Assembly: GCA_902595175.1 (NCBI GenBank)
Contig: CACJPB010000001.1
Location: 1-64,000 of the forward strand
DNA length: 64,000 bases
Reading direction: 5' to 3'
Source of the DNA: an uncultured Prochlorococcus sp.
GTDB lineage: Bacteria; Cyanobacteriota; Cyanobacteriia; PCC-6307; Cyanobiaceae
The position numbers and the translations under genes were made by a program. Shown here in pieces: positions 53,557-64,000 of the stretch. Each line of letters opens with the position of its first letter. The stretch's first letter is position 1. The notes under the pieces were generated by a model. That model saw only the letters and a program-made list of their open reading frames with translations. It was not told where the DNA came from and did not search any database.

Positions 53557-54888
53557 TTAATCCTCTTTAGAAAAGTTTTTTCTGACTTGATGACCTATGT
53601 CATGTCTAAAGAAAATACCCTCAAAATGAATTTCTTTTAAATTTTTGTATGCTTTTTCAAAAACCATATCAAAATTTTTATCTTGACAGACAATACTTAA
53701 GACTCTTCCTCCATTTGTTAATAATTTGCCATTTTCACTTAAAGAAGTGCCTGAGTCGAAAATTTGACAATCATTTGTATCAATCTTACCTATTTTTATT
53801 TGAAATCCAGTTTTATATTCGTAAGGATAACCTTTTGAGGTCGCTATTACACAACCACTAACTTTATCGGGGTTATTAATTTTCTCATCACCAGTTAAAT
53901 TACCCATTGCGCATTTTTCTAAAATAATTACGAAATTTTGATCCATCAAGGGCATTATTGTTTGACATTCTGGATCGCCAAATCTGCAATTATATTCTAT
54001 AACTTTGGGCCCAGATTTTGTGATCATTAACCCAAAATAAATTACGCCTCTGTAGTCAATATTTCTTTTATTTAGTTCATTTATTGTAGGTTCAATTATC
54101 TCTTTGATTATTTTATCAAGGTAATCTTCTGTTAATAATGGGGCAGGAGAATACGCGCCCATACCTCCTGTATTTGGGCCTTTATCTTTCTCATTAAGTC
54201 TTTTATGATCTTGGGCGGTTGGAAGTAATATATATCTCTCTCCATCGCATAAAGCAAAAACTGAAACTTCTGGCCCTTGAATTTTTTCTTCTAGAACAAC
54301 TACATTCCCAGAGTCGCCAAATCTACCGTTAAAAATTGATTCTGCTGCTTTTAAGCATTCATCTCTTGAATTAGGAATAAAAACACCTTTTCCTGAAGCT
54401 AGACCATCAGCTTTTACTACCAATGGAATTGATGATGAATTGATAATTTTTTTTGCTTCTTCTAGAGAATTGACTTTCCAAAATTTTGAAGTTGGAATAT
54501 TTGCGTATTGCATAAATTCCTTCGCCCAAGATTTACTAAATTCTAATTTTGCTCCATCTTTGTTAGGACCAAATACTTTAAAATTTTTCTTGCGAAGAAA
54601 ATCAGCTAATCCATTTGCTAGAGGTATTTCTGGTCCTATTACAACTAAATCAATCTTCAGAAAATCAAGCTTTTCTGCTAGTTCATTTTTATTATTAATG
54701 TCAATTTTTATTCTTTCACATTTATTAATTCTTTCTGAACCAGCGTTACCAGGTATTAAATAAACTTTTTTAACTAATTTATTTTTTTGAATAGCCCAAG
54801 CCAAAGAGTTTTCTCTCCCGCCATTGCCAATTATTAAGATATTTTCTAATCTTTTAACGCTCCGAAAACTTGGTGAATGAATTTCCAT
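53557..54888 (-). CDS. purD: Phosphoribosylamine-glycine ligase
   Basis: Protein of 443 aa with ATP-grasp features: NGGRENSLAWA at the start, VVKADGLASGKGV, GPNTGGMGAYSP, and VIEYNCRFGDPE. It makes GAR in purine synthesis. It is divergent from purC, which does a later step. Confidence 0.95.
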   Translation of the reverse strand: MEIHSPSFRSVKRLENILIIGNGGRENSLAWAIQKNKLVKKVYLIPGNAGSERINKCERIKIDINNKNELAEKLDFLKIDLVVIGPEIPLANGLADFLRKKNFKVFGPNKDGAKLEFSKSWAKEFMQYANIPTSKFWKVNSLEEAKKIINSSSIPLVVKADGLASGKGVFIPNSRDECLKAAESIFNGRFGDSGNVVVLEEKIQGPEVSVFALCDGERYILLPTAQDHKRLNEKDKGPNTGGMGAYSPAPLLTEDYLDKIIKEIIEPTINELNKRNIDYRGVIYFGLMITKSGPKVIEYNCRFGDPECQTIMPLMDQNFVIILEKCAMGNLTGDEKINNPDKVSGCVIATSKGYPYEYKTGFQIKIGKIDTNDCQIFDSGTSLSENGKLLTNGGRVLSIVCQDKNFDMVFEKAYKNLKEIHFEGIFFRHDIGHQVRKNFSKED

Positions 54889-55024
54889 ATATTTGTTTTT
54901 TTAGAGTTATAAGGTTTCGATGAATAATCAGTTAAAATGGAATTAACTTTTTCATTATGTTGATCTCTAATAGATATGTTAATTACAAATCATACTTTTA
55001 GTAATCAAATGAGGTCCTAAATCA

Positions 55025-55753
55025 ATGAACAATAAATTTGAATTGATTTATGAAGGTAAAGCAAAAAAGGTATTTTCTCATGAAGATGCAGATAAAGTAA
55101 TAATTGAATTTAAAGATGATGCTACAGCTTTTAATTCTTTGAAAAAAGCTAGATTTGAAGGGAAAGGCAAACTTAATTGTCAAATAAGTTCAAAAATTTT
55201 TGAACTTCTGATAAATAAGAATATTCCAACGCATTTTCTTGAGCTTAAAAATGAAAATACAATGATTGCAAAAAAAATAAGAGTAATTCCATTAGAAATT
55301 GTTTTAAGAAATATTGCTTATGGCTCTTTGTGTAAACAGACTACTCTTAAATTAGGGTCTACCTTGGCAAAACCATTAATTGATATCTATCTAAAAAATG
55401 ATGAACTTAATGATCCGCTAATTACAAAAGATAGAATTGAATTATTGAATATAGTAAGTGCTAAAGATTTAGATTCAATAATAGATTTAACTTTGGAAAT
55501 TAATAGAATACTTCAAGAATTTTTTAAAAAAATTAAACTTCAACTTGTAGATTTCAAGTTGGAGTTTGGTCATGATCTTAAAAATAATATACTTCTTGGG
55601 GATGAAATAAGCCCTGATAATTGTAGATTGTGGGATCTTAATCAAAAAAGTGATATAATTGTGAGTCTAGACAAAGATAGATTTAGGAATGATTTAGGTG
55701 GTTTAATTGAAGCTTATAGCGAAATTAACCGAAGGATAAATGATTTCATTTAA
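55025..55753 (+). CDS. purC: SAICAR synthase
   Basis: Protein of 242 aa. YEGKAKKVFSHEDADKVIIEFKDDATAFN is the typical start; IPLEIVLRNIAYGS and LVDFKLEFG follow. It joins CAIR and aspartate in purine synthesis. Confidence 0.96.
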   Translation: MNNKFELIYEGKAKKVFSHEDADKVIIEFKDDATAFNSLKKARFEGKGKLNCQISSKIFELLINKNIPTHFLELKNENTMIAKKIRVIPLEIVLRNIAYGSLCKQTTLKLGSTLAKPLIDIYLKNDELNDPLITKDRIELLNIVSAKDLDSIIDLTLEINRILQEFFKKIKLQLVDFKLEFGHDLKNNILLGDEISPDNCRLWDLNQKSDIIVSLDKDRFRNDLGGLIEAYSEINRRINDFI

Positions 55754-55797
55754 CTTAATTCAAGAAATAATGTTTTACACAACATAATTAAAATACT

Positions 55798-57930
55798 ATG
55801 CAAAAACAGTTTTTGAAATTTAGCAAGGTTTTAACAAATTTTACATGTTTCCCTTTGATTTTGATATCAAATAATTCAGAACTAGCAGCTAAGTATTTGC
55901 CAAATGACGTTGATCTAGCAATACCAACCTTAGAAATACCAAACATTAATAATGTTTTATTTCATGGGATTGAGAAAAAAAAAGAGAAGAAATTTCTTTT
56001 TGCGGAAAATAATAATGAAATTAATGAAGAAAGTGTTCTTATCTCAGAAATAATTATCAAAGGTTGGGAAAATCATCCTGAGGGTAGAAAACTAGAATTA
56101 GCTGCATATGATTCTATGAGCATAAAGCCTGGAAGTATAGTTGATAATCAAATTTTAAATAAAGATCTTAATGCAATATATGCTAGTGGTTGGTTTTCAG
56201 GAGTTAAAATAAATTCTCAAGATGGGCCACTAGGCGTGAGGCTAATAGTAAATGTAGTGCCTAATCCAATTTTGAAGAAAGTTGAACTTCTACCAATAAA
56301 CTCTATAATCTCTAATAATTATGTAGATGATATTTTTAATAATTTTTATGGGAAAACGCTTAACTTAAATGAATTCCAAAATAAGATAGAAACAATAAAA
56401 GAACGTTATGAAAAAGAGGGTTATTCTCTAGTTAGAATAAGTGGTCCCGATAGAATCTCAGAGAAGGGAGTTGTAACATTAAAAGTTAATGAGGGAATTG
56501 TATCTGACGTAAAATTAAGATTCTTAGGTTCTGATGGTGAAGTCGTTATTGATGGGAAACCTAGAAAAGGGAAAACAAAAGACTGGGTCATAAAAAGAGA
56601 ATTAAAAACAAAACCTGGAACTGTATTTAATAGAAAAGTTTTAGAGGCTGATATTGGTAGACTATATGCCACATCATTATTTGATGATGTCAAGGTCTCT
56701 CTTGGGCCGGATAATTCAAATCCTGGCCAAGTAATAATTTTCTTAGATTTAAGCGAGCAAAGAACAGGATCATTGACGGGTGGTCTAGGTTATAGCAATG
56801 GTTCAGGGATCTTTGCCTCACTAGGTTTGCAAGAAACAAATGCACTAGGTAGAGCATGGTCCACAAATCTAAACCTAAATTTTGGAGAATATTCAACCAC
56901 CTATAATTTTTCTCTATCTGATCCATGGATTAAGGGAGATAAATATAAAACTTCTTTTAAAACAAATGTTTTTTTGAGTAGAGATTATCCCCAAGAATTT
57001 AAAAGTGATAATAATGGAAAGTTTTATGCAGTAAATGATAAAACAACTGAAAGTACCGATTCATTTTCTTCAATAGTTTTAGAAAAAACTGGAGGTGGTT
57101 TTTCTTTCTCTAGGCCTTTAAACGGAGGAGATCCATTTAAGGTCGCTAAATGGAGAGTTTTAGCTGGAATGAATTTGAAAAGAGTAAAGATGATTGATGG
57201 TGACGGTAATCAAAAACCTTATGGTGATATGACACCAACAACAGGAAATATAAACGATATTATTTGTATTGGATTGACTGCAAATGACGGTTCCTGTCCT
57301 GAAGAAAATATATTAGTCAGCTTCGTTGCGAGTACTTCTAGAAATAATTTGAATAATTCCATTAACCCAACAGAAGGAAATAAATTTAGCTTTGGTACCG
57401 AACAATTTGTTTCAACGGGCAAAAACTCTCCAACTTTTAATAGAATGAGAGCCTCATATTCATTTTTTATACCAAAAAAATTATTAAATTTAACAAAAGC
57501 ATGCAAATCTAAAAATGCTACTAGTGATGATTGTCCTCAAGCTATTGGATTTCAATTTAAAGCTGGTACTATTGTTGGGGAATTGCCTCCTTACGAAGCA
57601 TTTTGTATGGGAGGAACATCATCTGTTAGAGGTTGGGGATCTTGTGATTTGGCTGTAAGTAGAAGTTACATGGAGGGCACTGCAGAATATAGATTCCCTC
57701 TCTGGAGAATGATATCAGGAGCTTTATTCGTCGATGCAGGTACTGATCTAGGCTCTCAAAAGGAGGTTCCTGGAAAACCAGGTAAATTATTGCAAAAATC
57801 AGGTTCTGGCTTTTCCCTTGGAGGGGGAGTTGGGGTTAAGACTCCGATAGGTCCATTAAGATTAGATGTTGCTAGCAAGGACCTAAGTGGAGATTGGAGA
57901 TATACACTCGGAGTTGGATGGAAGTTTTAA
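55798..57930 (+). CDS. bamA: Outer-membrane assembly factor BamA/Omp85
   Basis: Protein of 710 aa. A hydrophobic N-terminus, about three POTRA domains (79-170, 170-245, 246-325), then a 16-strand-type barrel (about 330-710) ending in F (GVGWKF). VRGWGSCDLAVSR fits the conserved VRGF/Y loop of the family. It inserts beta-barrel proteins into the outer membrane. lpxC begins on the next base, so the two are coupled. Confidence 0.93.
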   Translation: MQKQFLKFSKVLTNFTCFPLILISNNSELAAKYLPNDVDLAIPTLEIPNINNVLFHGIEKKKEKKFLFAENNNEINEESVLISEIIIKGWENHPEGRKLELAAYDSMSIKPGSIVDNQILNKDLNAIYASGWFSGVKINSQDGPLGVRLIVNVVPNPILKKVELLPINSIISNNYVDDIFNNFYGKTLNLNEFQNKIETIKERYEKEGYSLVRISGPDRISEKGVVTLKVNEGIVSDVKLRFLGSDGEVVIDGKPRKGKTKDWVIKRELKTKPGTVFNRKVLEADIGRLYATSLFDDVKVSLGPDNSNPGQVIIFLDLSEQRTGSLTGGLGYSNGSGIFASLGLQETNALGRAWSTNLNLNFGEYSTTYNFSLSDPWIKGDKYKTSFKTNVFLSRDYPQEFKSDNNGKFYAVNDKTTESTDSFSSIVLEKTGGGFSFSRPLNGGDPFKVAKWRVLAGMNLKRVKMIDGDGNQKPYGDMTPTTGNINDIICIGLTANDGSCPEENILVSFVASTSRNNLNNSINPTEGNKFSFGTEQFVSTGKNSPTFNRMRASYSFFIPKKLLNLTKACKSKNATSDDCPQAIGFQFKAGTIVGELPPYEAFCMGGTSSVRGWGSCDLAVSRSYMEGTAEYRFPLWRMISGALFVDAGTDLGSQKEVPGKPGKLLQKSGSGFSLGGGVGVKTPIGPLRLDVASKDLSGDWRYTLGVGWKF

Positions 57931-58767
57931 GTGTTTTCTTGGCCTGCTAATTATGATGATTGTTATACCTTGGCTGGTGTTATCTCCCGAGAGGGAGTAG
58001 GCCTGCATAGTGGAGAAAAAACAAGAGTTACAATTTCTTCCTATGATAAAGAAGGATATTATGTTTCTTTTAGGGATAAACCTAACAAGATTTTTAAGTT
58101 AACTCAGGATTTAATTGGAAGTACGATGCTTTGTACAGCAGTTAAATTAGGAGGTAGAAATTTGTATACTATCGAACATTTATTATCTTCAATGGCAGGG
58201 TGTGGGTTGAGTTATATACATATTGAGGTTGATGGAAAAGAGATTCCTCTTTTAGATGGATCGGCAATCCAGTGGGTAAGAGATTTTGAAGAAGTAGGGA
58301 TAAAAAAGGCACCTAGACCAGATAATTTTTTTCGAGAGATTAATAAATCAATAATTTTAAATAAAGAGGGCTCAGTTATAGCAGCAACTCCTTCTGAAAA
58401 AACTACAATAATATCCACTATAAGTTTTGCCTATAAAGCAATTGGAAATCAAACTTTTGTGATTGATTTAAATCCAAAAAGTTTTGTTGAAATGATTGCT
58501 CCTGCCAGAACGTTTGGTTTTAAAGATCAATTCCAAGAGTTAAGTGAACTTGGATTAATAAAAGGCGGAAGTTTGGAAAATGCCCTTGTGTGTGATGGTG
58601 ATAAATGGGTTAATCCACCATTAAGATTTGATAATGAACCAATAAGACATAAAATTTTAGACCTAATTGGGGACTTGGCTTTGGTAGGGTTACCTAAGGC
58701 TCAAATTTTAGTTTATAAAGGATCACATTCTTTAAATGCTTTATTGGCCTCATCGCTAAAAAATTAA
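57931..58767 (+). CDS. lpxC: UDP-3-O-acyl-GlcNAc deacetylase
   Basis: Protein of 278 aa from GTG. Zinc ligands H ([10 protein letters not shown]), H and D ([13 protein letters not shown]) and the catalytic HS-x-N near the end are present. Committed step of lipid A synthesis. It directly follows bamA and precedes fabZ, lpxA and lpxB. Confidence 0.95.
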   Translation: MFSWPANYDDCYTLAGVISREGVGLHSGEKTRVTISSYDKEGYYVSFRDKPNKIFKLTQDLIGSTMLCTAVKLGGRNLYTIEHLLSSMAGCGLSYIHIEVDGKEIPLLDGSAIQWVRDFEEVGIKKAPRPDNFFREINKSIILNKEGSVIAATPSEKTTIISTISFAYKAIGNQTFVIDLNPKSFVEMIAPARTFGFKDQFQELSELGLIKGGSLENALVCDGDKWVNPPLRFDNEPIRHKILDLIGDLALVGLPKAQILVYKGSHSLNALLASSLKN

Positions 58768-58784
58768 TTTTATCTTTAATTGTT

Positions 58785-59243
58785 TTGGAAAATAAATTAT
58801 TCAGTGAAAATGATCAACTTTCCTCTGAGCAAATACTAGGTTTATTGCCTCATAGATATCCTTTTGCTCTTGTGGATAAAGTTATAGAGCATATTCCTGG
58901 GAAGAGAGCTGTTGCTTTAAAAAATGTAACTATAAATGAGCCTCAATTTCAGGGGCATTTTCCTGATAGACCTTTGATGCCTGGAGTTCTTATCGTTGAA
59001 TCAATGGCTCAAGTTGGTGGGTTAATTGTAACGCAAATGCCAGATCTTCCCAAAGGACTTTTCGTATTTGCTGGAATCAATAATGTCAAATTCAGAAAAC
59101 CAGTTGTACCTGGAGATCAATTGATAATTTCTTGTGAGTTATTGTCTATTAAAAGAAAAAGATTTGGGAAGGTTAAAGGTGAGGCGCATGTTGATGGGAA
59201 GTTGGTTTGTGCTGGAGAATTAATGTTTTCATTAGTTGATTAG
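58785..59243 (+). CDS. fabZ: 3-hydroxyacyl-ACP dehydratase
   Basis: Protein of 152 aa from [16 protein letters not shown], catalytic H in [12 protein letters not shown] and E in ESMAQVGG. It supplies unsaturated acyl-ACP for fatty acid synthesis and balances it with lipid A synthesis. Confidence 0.96.
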   Translation: MENKLFSENDQLSSEQILGLLPHRYPFALVDKVIEHIPGKRAVALKNVTINEPQFQGHFPDRPLMPGVLIVESMAQVGGLIVTQMPDLPKGLFVFAGINNVKFRKPVVPGDQLIISCELLSIKRKRFGKVKGEAHVDGKLVCAGELMFSLVD

Positions 59244-59247
59244 GGAT

Positions 59248-60090
59248 ATGGATCATAAAAATACTGAATTAAACTCAAGTTTAAGTGGTGTAAAAGTGCA
59301 TCCAAATGCTTTTGTTGATCGAAGTGCCGAATTACATGATGGGGTTATTATCTCTCAAGGAGCTATTGTTGGTCCTGATGTGACTATAGGGAAAGGGACC
59401 GAAATAGGACCGAATGCAGTTATTTCAGGCAGAACTCAAATTGGTATAAATAATAAAGTTTTCCCAAATGTTTTTATAGGCCTTGATCCTCAGGACCTTA
59501 AATATAAAGGAGCCCCTACTGAAGTAATTATTGGAGATAATAATACTTTCAGAGAATGTGTAACTATTAATAAAGCTACTGATGAAGGCGAAAAAACTAT
59601 AATTGGTAATAATAATTTGTTGATGGCTTATACGCACATTGGTCATAATTGTGAACTTGGGAATAGGATAGTCATATCAAATAGTGTTCAAGTTGCAGGT
59701 CATGTAAAGATTGAAGATAAAGCTATTATTGGCGGTTGTTTAGGTATTCATCAATTTGTGCATATTGGATATTTAGCAATGATTGGAGGGATGACTAGAG
59801 TAGATAGAGATGTACCGCCTTTTTGTTTAGCCGAAGGGCATCCAGGAAGATTGAGAGGTTTAAATAGGATTGGAATTAAGAGAAGTGGTTTAATAGATAA
59901 TAAAGATTTTGACTTAAAAATACTTCAAAGTAATTGGAATCTACTTTTTAAATCTAATGATGCGATTTCAAATTCATTAGAAAAAGTAATGAAAGGAGAA
60001 TTAGATATTTCATCTTCAAAATTATGTAATTTCTTAAAAGAGTCAATATCTAAAGAAAGACGAGGACCAATGCCTATAGTGAATTCATGA
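59248..60090 (+). CDS. lpxA: UDP-GlcNAc acyltransferase
   Basis: About 280 aa from the ATG at 59248 (a TTG four codons earlier overlaps fabZ). Hexapeptide repeats form a left-handed beta-helix (IGPNAVISGRTQIG, IGHNCELGN), with the catalytic His in AYTHIGHN. First step of lipid A synthesis. Its stop overlaps the lpxB start (ATGA). Confidence 0.95.
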   Translation: MDHKNTELNSSLSGVKVHPNAFVDRSAELHDGVIISQGAIVGPDVTIGKGTEIGPNAVISGRTQIGINNKVFPNVFIGLDPQDLKYKGAPTEVIIGDNNTFRECVTINKATDEGEKTIIGNNNLLMAYTHIGHNCELGNRIVISNSVQVAGHVKIEDKAIIGGCLGIHQFVHIGYLAMIGGMTRVDRDVPPFCLAEGHPGRLRGLNRIGIKRSGLIDNKDFDLKILQSNWNLLFKSNDAISNSLEKVMKGELDISSSKLCNFLKESISKERRGPMPIVNS

Positions 60091-61265
60091 ATAAAAAGAT
60101 ATTTATAAGTACTGGAGAAGTCTCTGGAGATTTGCACGGAAGTTTGCTATCAAAAGCATTATTACAGGAATCTAAAAAAAAATCGATAGATTTAGAAATT
60201 TGCGGATTAGGTGGGGAAAGGATGAGGAAAGAAGGTGTAAAAATTCTTCAAGATACTACATCAATTAGTGCAATAGGAATTTGGGAGGCTTTACCTCTTA
60301 TTCTTCCAACAATAAGAATTCAAAAAAGATTTTATAAATTACTAAAAAAATATCCCCCAGATTGCTTAATTCTTATTGACTATATGGGCCCCAATATAAA
60401 AATTGGAACAAAATTAAAAAGATCGAAAACTAAAATTCCAATTTTTTACTATATTGCTCCTCAAGAGTGGGCTTGGAGGGTTGGCAATAACACTACAACA
60501 AATCTAATAAAATTTTCTGATAAAATTTTCGCGATTTTCAAGAAAGAAGCAGCATTTTATAAAAAGAGGGGCGGAAATGTTTTGTGGGTGGGACATCCAA
60601 TGATTGATTTGACAAAAAAACTTCCTTTAAAGAAGGATTCCAGAACTATTCTTAACCTTCGCCCTAATCAAAATATCCTGCTCTTGATGCCAGCATCAAG
60701 ACCTCAAGAATTACGATATGTATTACCTACTTTTATGAAAGCGGCTAAAAAATTACAACAAAAATATCCAAGTTTAGTTGTCTATATCCCCTCCTGTCGG
60801 ATTGCTTTTGATGAAATATTCAAAAAAGCCTTGAGAAAATATCAAGTTGAAGGATTTGTGATTTCTCAAAAAGATTGTGCAAAATTAAAGCCTTATATTT
60901 ATTCGCTTACTAAAATTTCTTTTTGCAAATCTGGGACAGTTAATATGGAATTAGCTTTATATGGAATCCCACAGATTGTTGGTTATAGAGTAAGTAGGGT
61001 AACTGCTTTTATTGCTAAAAGAATTCTTAATTTCAAAGTAAAATATATTTCTCCTGTAAATTTGTTAGTTAACAAATTAATAATCCCTGAGTTTGTGCAA
61101 AGAGAGTTTGACGAAAAGAAAATTTTTTACAAATCTTGTAGGATTCTTGAGGGAAAGTCAGAAAAAATAAAAATTAAAAAAGGTTATGCTTTTTTAAAAA
61201 AAGAATTAGGTGAAGAGGGCGTAGTCCAAAGAGCTGCTAAAGAAATAATTAATTCTATTATTTGA
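60087..61265 (+). CDS. lpxB: Lipid-A-disaccharide synthase
   Basis: Protein of 392 aa. STGEVSGDLHGSLL at the start, YIAPQEWAW and VGHPMID are family signatures (GT19). It joins UDP-diacyl-GlcN and lipid X. ATGA overlap with lpxA. With LptF/G earlier in the window it points to an LPS-bearing outer membrane. Confidence 0.94.
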   Translation: MNKKIFISTGEVSGDLHGSLLSKALLQESKKKSIDLEICGLGGERMRKEGVKILQDTTSISAIGIWEALPLILPTIRIQKRFYKLLKKYPPDCLILIDYMGPNIKIGTKLKRSKTKIPIFYYIAPQEWAWRVGNNTTTNLIKFSDKIFAIFKKEAAFYKKRGGNVLWVGHPMIDLTKKLPLKKDSRTILNLRPNQNILLLMPASRPQELRYVLPTFMKAAKKLQQKYPSLVVYIPSCRIAFDEIFKKALRKYQVEGFVISQKDCAKLKPYIYSLTKISFCKSGTVNMELALYGIPQIVGYRVSRVTAFIAKRILNFKVKYISPVNLLVNKLIIPEFVQREFDEKKIFYKSCRILEGKSEKIKIKKGYAFLKKELGEEGVVQRAAKEIINSII

Positions 61266-61281
61266 ACTTTATAATAAAAAA

Positions 61282-61884
61282 ATGAAATACCTCTTATCTC
61301 TAATACTAGCTCTTTCAATATTTGTTAACCCTGTAAATGCTTTTGCAGAGGAATTGATTCTTGCAGGAGGTTGTTTTTGGTGTTTAGAACATGATTTAGA
61401 GTCATTAAAGGGGATAAATTTTGTAGAAAGTGGCTATTCAGGTGGAGATTTGCAAAATCCTACTTACGAAAATCATGAAGGACATCAGGAAGTGGTTTTG
61501 GTAAACTATGATTCCAAATTGGTAACTTTAAGCGAGATACTTAGGCTTTATTTCAGAAATATTGATCCTCTAGACAGCAAAGGTCAATTTTGTGATCGTG
61601 GAGATTCTTATAGGCCAGTGATATTTTTCAAAGATGAAATTGAGGAAAGTGAATCAAAAAATGCAATTCTTTCAGCTTCTTATGAGTTGCATGTGCCATT
61701 AGAAAAAATATCTGTAGGTCTTAAATCAAAAGGTAAATTTTGGTTGGCTGAAGAATATCATCAGGATTTTGCTGAGAGAAATGAATTAAAATATAAGTTC
61801 TATAGATTCTCATGTGGGAGAGATCAGAGGTTGGATAAATTATGGGGGGATAATGCTAGATCGATAAATCTTTGGACTGAATAA
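61282..61884 (+). CDS. msrA: Peptide methionine sulfoxide reductase A, exported
   Basis: Protein of 200 aa. The N-terminal 22 residues are a signal peptide (LLSLILALSIFVNPVNAFA). The catalytic GCFWC follows, then GYSGG and YHQDF. It reduces methionine-S-sulfoxide. The signal suggests action in the periplasm or thylakoid lumen rather than the cytosol, which is less common. Confidence 0.92.
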   Translation: MKYLLSLILALSIFVNPVNAFAEELILAGGCFWCLEHDLESLKGINFVESGYSGGDLQNPTYENHEGHQEVVLVNYDSKLVTLSEILRLYFRNIDPLDSKGQFCDRGDSYRPVIFFKDEIEESESKNAILSASYELHVPLEKISVGLKSKGKFWLAEEYHQDFAERNELKYKFYRFSCGRDQRLDKLWGDNARSINLWTE

Positions 61885-61896
61885 GTTTAAATATAA

Positions 61897-63369
61897 TTAT
61901 TTATTTTTAATCCATTGCACGAGAGTTTTAACTCCAAAACCGGTTGCACCTGATGGGTTTATTCCCTTATTCTTATCAGTCCAACAAGTCCCAGCAATAT
62001 CAATATGAGCCCATTTAATCTCTTTATCAAAGAATTCCTCTAAAAATAAAGCAGCAGTTATTGAACCACCTGCTCTAGGACCTGTATTTTTCATATCAGC
62101 TATATGAGACTTTAAACCTTCTTTATAAGATTTTTGTAAAGGCATTTCCCATAATTCTTCCCCAGACTGAGCTGATGCAGCTTTTAGGTCATTTGCTAGA
62201 TCATCATTATTGCTCCAGAATCCAGCTACATCATTCCCTAATGCAACAACAATAGCTCCTGTTAAAGTGGCGAGATCAATTATTGAATCGGGTTTTAAAT
62301 TTGATGCGTAAGTTAAAGCATCCGCTAATGTGAGTCTACCCTCTGCATCAGTGTTATTTATTTCAATTGTCTTACCATTAGATGCTTTCACCACATCTCC
62401 TGGATGTACTGCAGATCCATTTATCATGTTTTCGCAAGATGCCACAATAAAATGAATTTCTAATCCTTTTGGTTTTATTGCCCCAAGTGCTTTTGCTGCT
62501 CCTAAAACTGCAGCGCTTCCGCCCATATCATATTTCATCATTTCAATTTGAGAGGCTCCCACTTTTAGATTGTATCCTCCAGAATCAAAGGTTAAACCCT
62601 TCCCAACAAGCGCAATCTTTTCTTTTATAGGCCCCTCTGACTTTAAAGTAAGATGTATAAATTTAGGATCTAGATCAGACCCTTTTGCTACAGCTAAATA
62701 TGCACCCATCCCTAAATCTTCACAATCTTTTGCCTCTAAAATTTTTACTTCCAAACCATGATCTTTAGCTATTTGAGAAGCTTGTATAGACATTTCCTGA
62801 GGCGTAAGACTATTTGGAGGGGCGGCTACAAGTCTTCTAGCTAGTTCTACACCTTCACATATTTGTGATGTCTCTTCAAAGCTAATATTCTCAAATTTTT
62901 TCAGATTCAAAAACTCTATTTCTTTAAGAACTGTCTTTTCATCTTTTTTCTTATTGAATCTATTGTCCTTATAGGCAGATAATCTTACTGACTCTGCTAG
63001 TTGATTTATTTCTAGTTGTGAATTTATAAATTCCCAAGGTAGTAAGATGCTCATTTTTTCATTTTTATCAACAGTTTTCCTTACTAGGTTTCCTATAGAG
63101 TTTTCTATATCACTTTTATTTAGGTCTTTTGATTTGCCAAGACCAACTATGAATAAAGTTTCTAATTTTTGATCTAAAAATTCAAAGCTTAAAGTTTTTC
63201 CTTTTTCTCCTTTAAATTTTTTTTGAGTAACTTTTTTTAGTAATAATTTTGGATCAATAACAAATTTTATGTTTTCGAGTTGGCCTGCAATATCTTCCTC
63301 TAAAACTCCAAAAATTAATGAAGCACCTTGCCAGTTATCTAGATTTTTTTGGAATGAGGAAAATTGCAT
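61897..63369 (-). CDS. pepA: Leucyl aminopeptidase
   Basis: M17-family protein of 490 aa. [29 protein letters not shown] and [20 protein letters not shown] are the metal-binding and catalytic core. It removes N-terminal residues from peptides in the cytosol. Confidence 0.95.
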   Translation of the reverse strand: MQFSSFQKNLDNWQGASLIFGVLEEDIAGQLENIKFVIDPKLLLKKVTQKKFKGEKGKTLSFEFLDQKLETLFIVGLGKSKDLNKSDIENSIGNLVRKTVDKNEKMSILLPWEFINSQLEINQLAESVRLSAYKDNRFNKKKDEKTVLKEIEFLNLKKFENISFEETSQICEGVELARRLVAAPPNSLTPQEMSIQASQIAKDHGLEVKILEAKDCEDLGMGAYLAVAKGSDLDPKFIHLTLKSEGPIKEKIALVGKGLTFDSGGYNLKVGASQIEMMKYDMGGSAAVLGAAKALGAIKPKGLEIHFIVASCENMINGSAVHPGDVVKASNGKTIEINNTDAEGRLTLADALTYASNLKPDSIIDLATLTGAIVVALGNDVAGFWSNNDDLANDLKAASAQSGEELWEMPLQKSYKEGLKSHIADMKNTGPRAGGSITAALFLEEFFDKEIKWAHIDIAGTCWTDKNKGINPSGATGFGVKTLVQWIKNK

Positions 63370-63393
63370 TTGTAAAATGGATTTAATTAGCTT

Positions 63394-64000
63394 TTATTTG
63401 TTTGTGAAAGTAGTTGCCCACCTATCTCGAGTTTCTTTATTAAAAGGTGGTAACCATAAATATATCAGCTGCTGTTCTAATTTACGTCTTAATTTTACTT
63501 CTTTAGGTACATCTAAGAAGAAACGAATATCTTGGTGGCTTGAGAGTTTGTTATGAGCTAGGGCTTCTTTATAGTTCATGAGGTAATTTTTACAGTCATG
63601 TTCTCCCTTCCATCTTTTATTTGCTGAATTTGTTTCTCCAATATAAAGGATTATTTTAGAACTCTCCATCGAGTCAATTACAAAATACATTGCTGGCCCA
63701 TTGTGTATATATTGATTGGTTCTCCAAAAGTTCAATGATAATGGCTGCAAGGAAAACGGATCAATCTTTCTTTCATCGGAAATTGTATTTATAGGAAGAC
63801 TTGTTTGGTGCAAAGTTTTGTTGTGAGTATCTTTTGAAATTTTGAATTGGTGATTATATATTCTTTCCCTCCATTCAGTTAGGATTTTGCCTTTGATTTT
63901 AAGATTATTTGAGTGTTGAAAATTAATTGATGTATTCACATTTGAACCAAATAATTCAATTTGTCTATTTTGGTTTGAAATATTATTTACGTTAAATTTT
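63394..64000 (-). CDS. GIY-YIG-like protein, cut by window end
   Basis: At least 202 codons are visible; the frame is open to the window edge and a GTG at 63939 is only one possible start (upstream QIELFGSN looks coding). The C-terminal part has AMYFVIDS...LYIGET...RW..EH and ends EQQLIYLWLPPFN, in the style of GIY-YIG nucleases. The 5' end is missing from this window. Confidence 0.7.
   Translation of the reverse strand, partial: KFNVNNISNQNRQIELFGSNVNTSINFQHSNNLKIKGKILTEWRERIYNHQFKISKDTHNKTLHQTSLPINTISDERKIDPFSLQPLSLNFWRTNQYIHNGPAMYFVIDSMESSKIILYIGETNSANKRWKGEHDCKNYLMNYKEALAHNKLSSHQDIRFFLDVPKEVKLRRKLEQQLIYLWLPPFNKETRDRWATTFTNK

Overview
The window looks like a chromosome segment of Prochlorococcus, most likely a high-light clade. 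The whole window is very AT-rich with A/T-rich codon use. It has several high-light-inducible protein genes whose C-termini resemble the phage-shared type, and kaiB-kaiC without kaiA. It also has nblS, a bamA-lpxC-fabZ-lpxA-lpxB envelope block, and an exceptional density of proteins of 25-60 residues. I see no rRNA, insertion sequence, integrase, CRISPR array or origin. One tRNA (Val, GAC) is present. The species call is an inference from gene content; no database was searched.

Region 1 (about 0-6.1 kb) is a nitrogen-scavenging cluster on the + strand. It encodes a ureohydrolase resembling nickel-dependent guanidine hydrolase, HypA- and HypB-type nickel chaperones, a three-gene ABC importer behind a perfect NtcA-type box, and a Rieske oxygenase. 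There is no hydrogenase here, so the HypA/HypB pair probably loads nickel into the hydrolase. The Rieske enzyme is the least explained member and may release guanidine from a substituted guanidine.

Region 2 (about 6.1-27.2 kb) is a microprotein-rich accessory stretch. It mixes a LOG-family protein, a cupin, an LptF/G permease, two fatty acid desaturases, three Hli proteins, a DMT-family exporter and about 40 very small genes, many with one membrane span. Notable items are two tiny proteins ending in a CP12-like cysteine motif, three translationally overlapping membrane microproteins, and a probable glutamine riboswitch ahead of a 33-residue DUF4278 (PirA-like) peptide. There are also two candidate non-coding RNA loci.

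Region 3 (about 27-45 kb) is mostly ordinary chromosomal genes: a BaiN/HI0933 flavoprotein, a GAF protein, a pirin, murD, an SDR, a DoxX protein, a flavin-binding oxidase-like protein, an S4 RNA-binding protein, serA, prmA, petF and rnz. Two oddities stand out: an NAD-dependent DNA ligase adenylation domain split at an A8 tract, and a photolyase-like protein with apparently permuted domain order.

Region 4 (about 45-64 kb) is core: a SpoIID-like protein, truB, rpmA/rplU, kaiB/kaiC, nblS, purD/purC, bamA-lpxC-fabZ-lpxA-lpxB, an exported msrA, pepA and a GIY-YIG-like gene cut by the window end. Nitrogen status recurs as a theme: an NtcA box on the importer, and glutamine sensing over a PII-linked peptide family.
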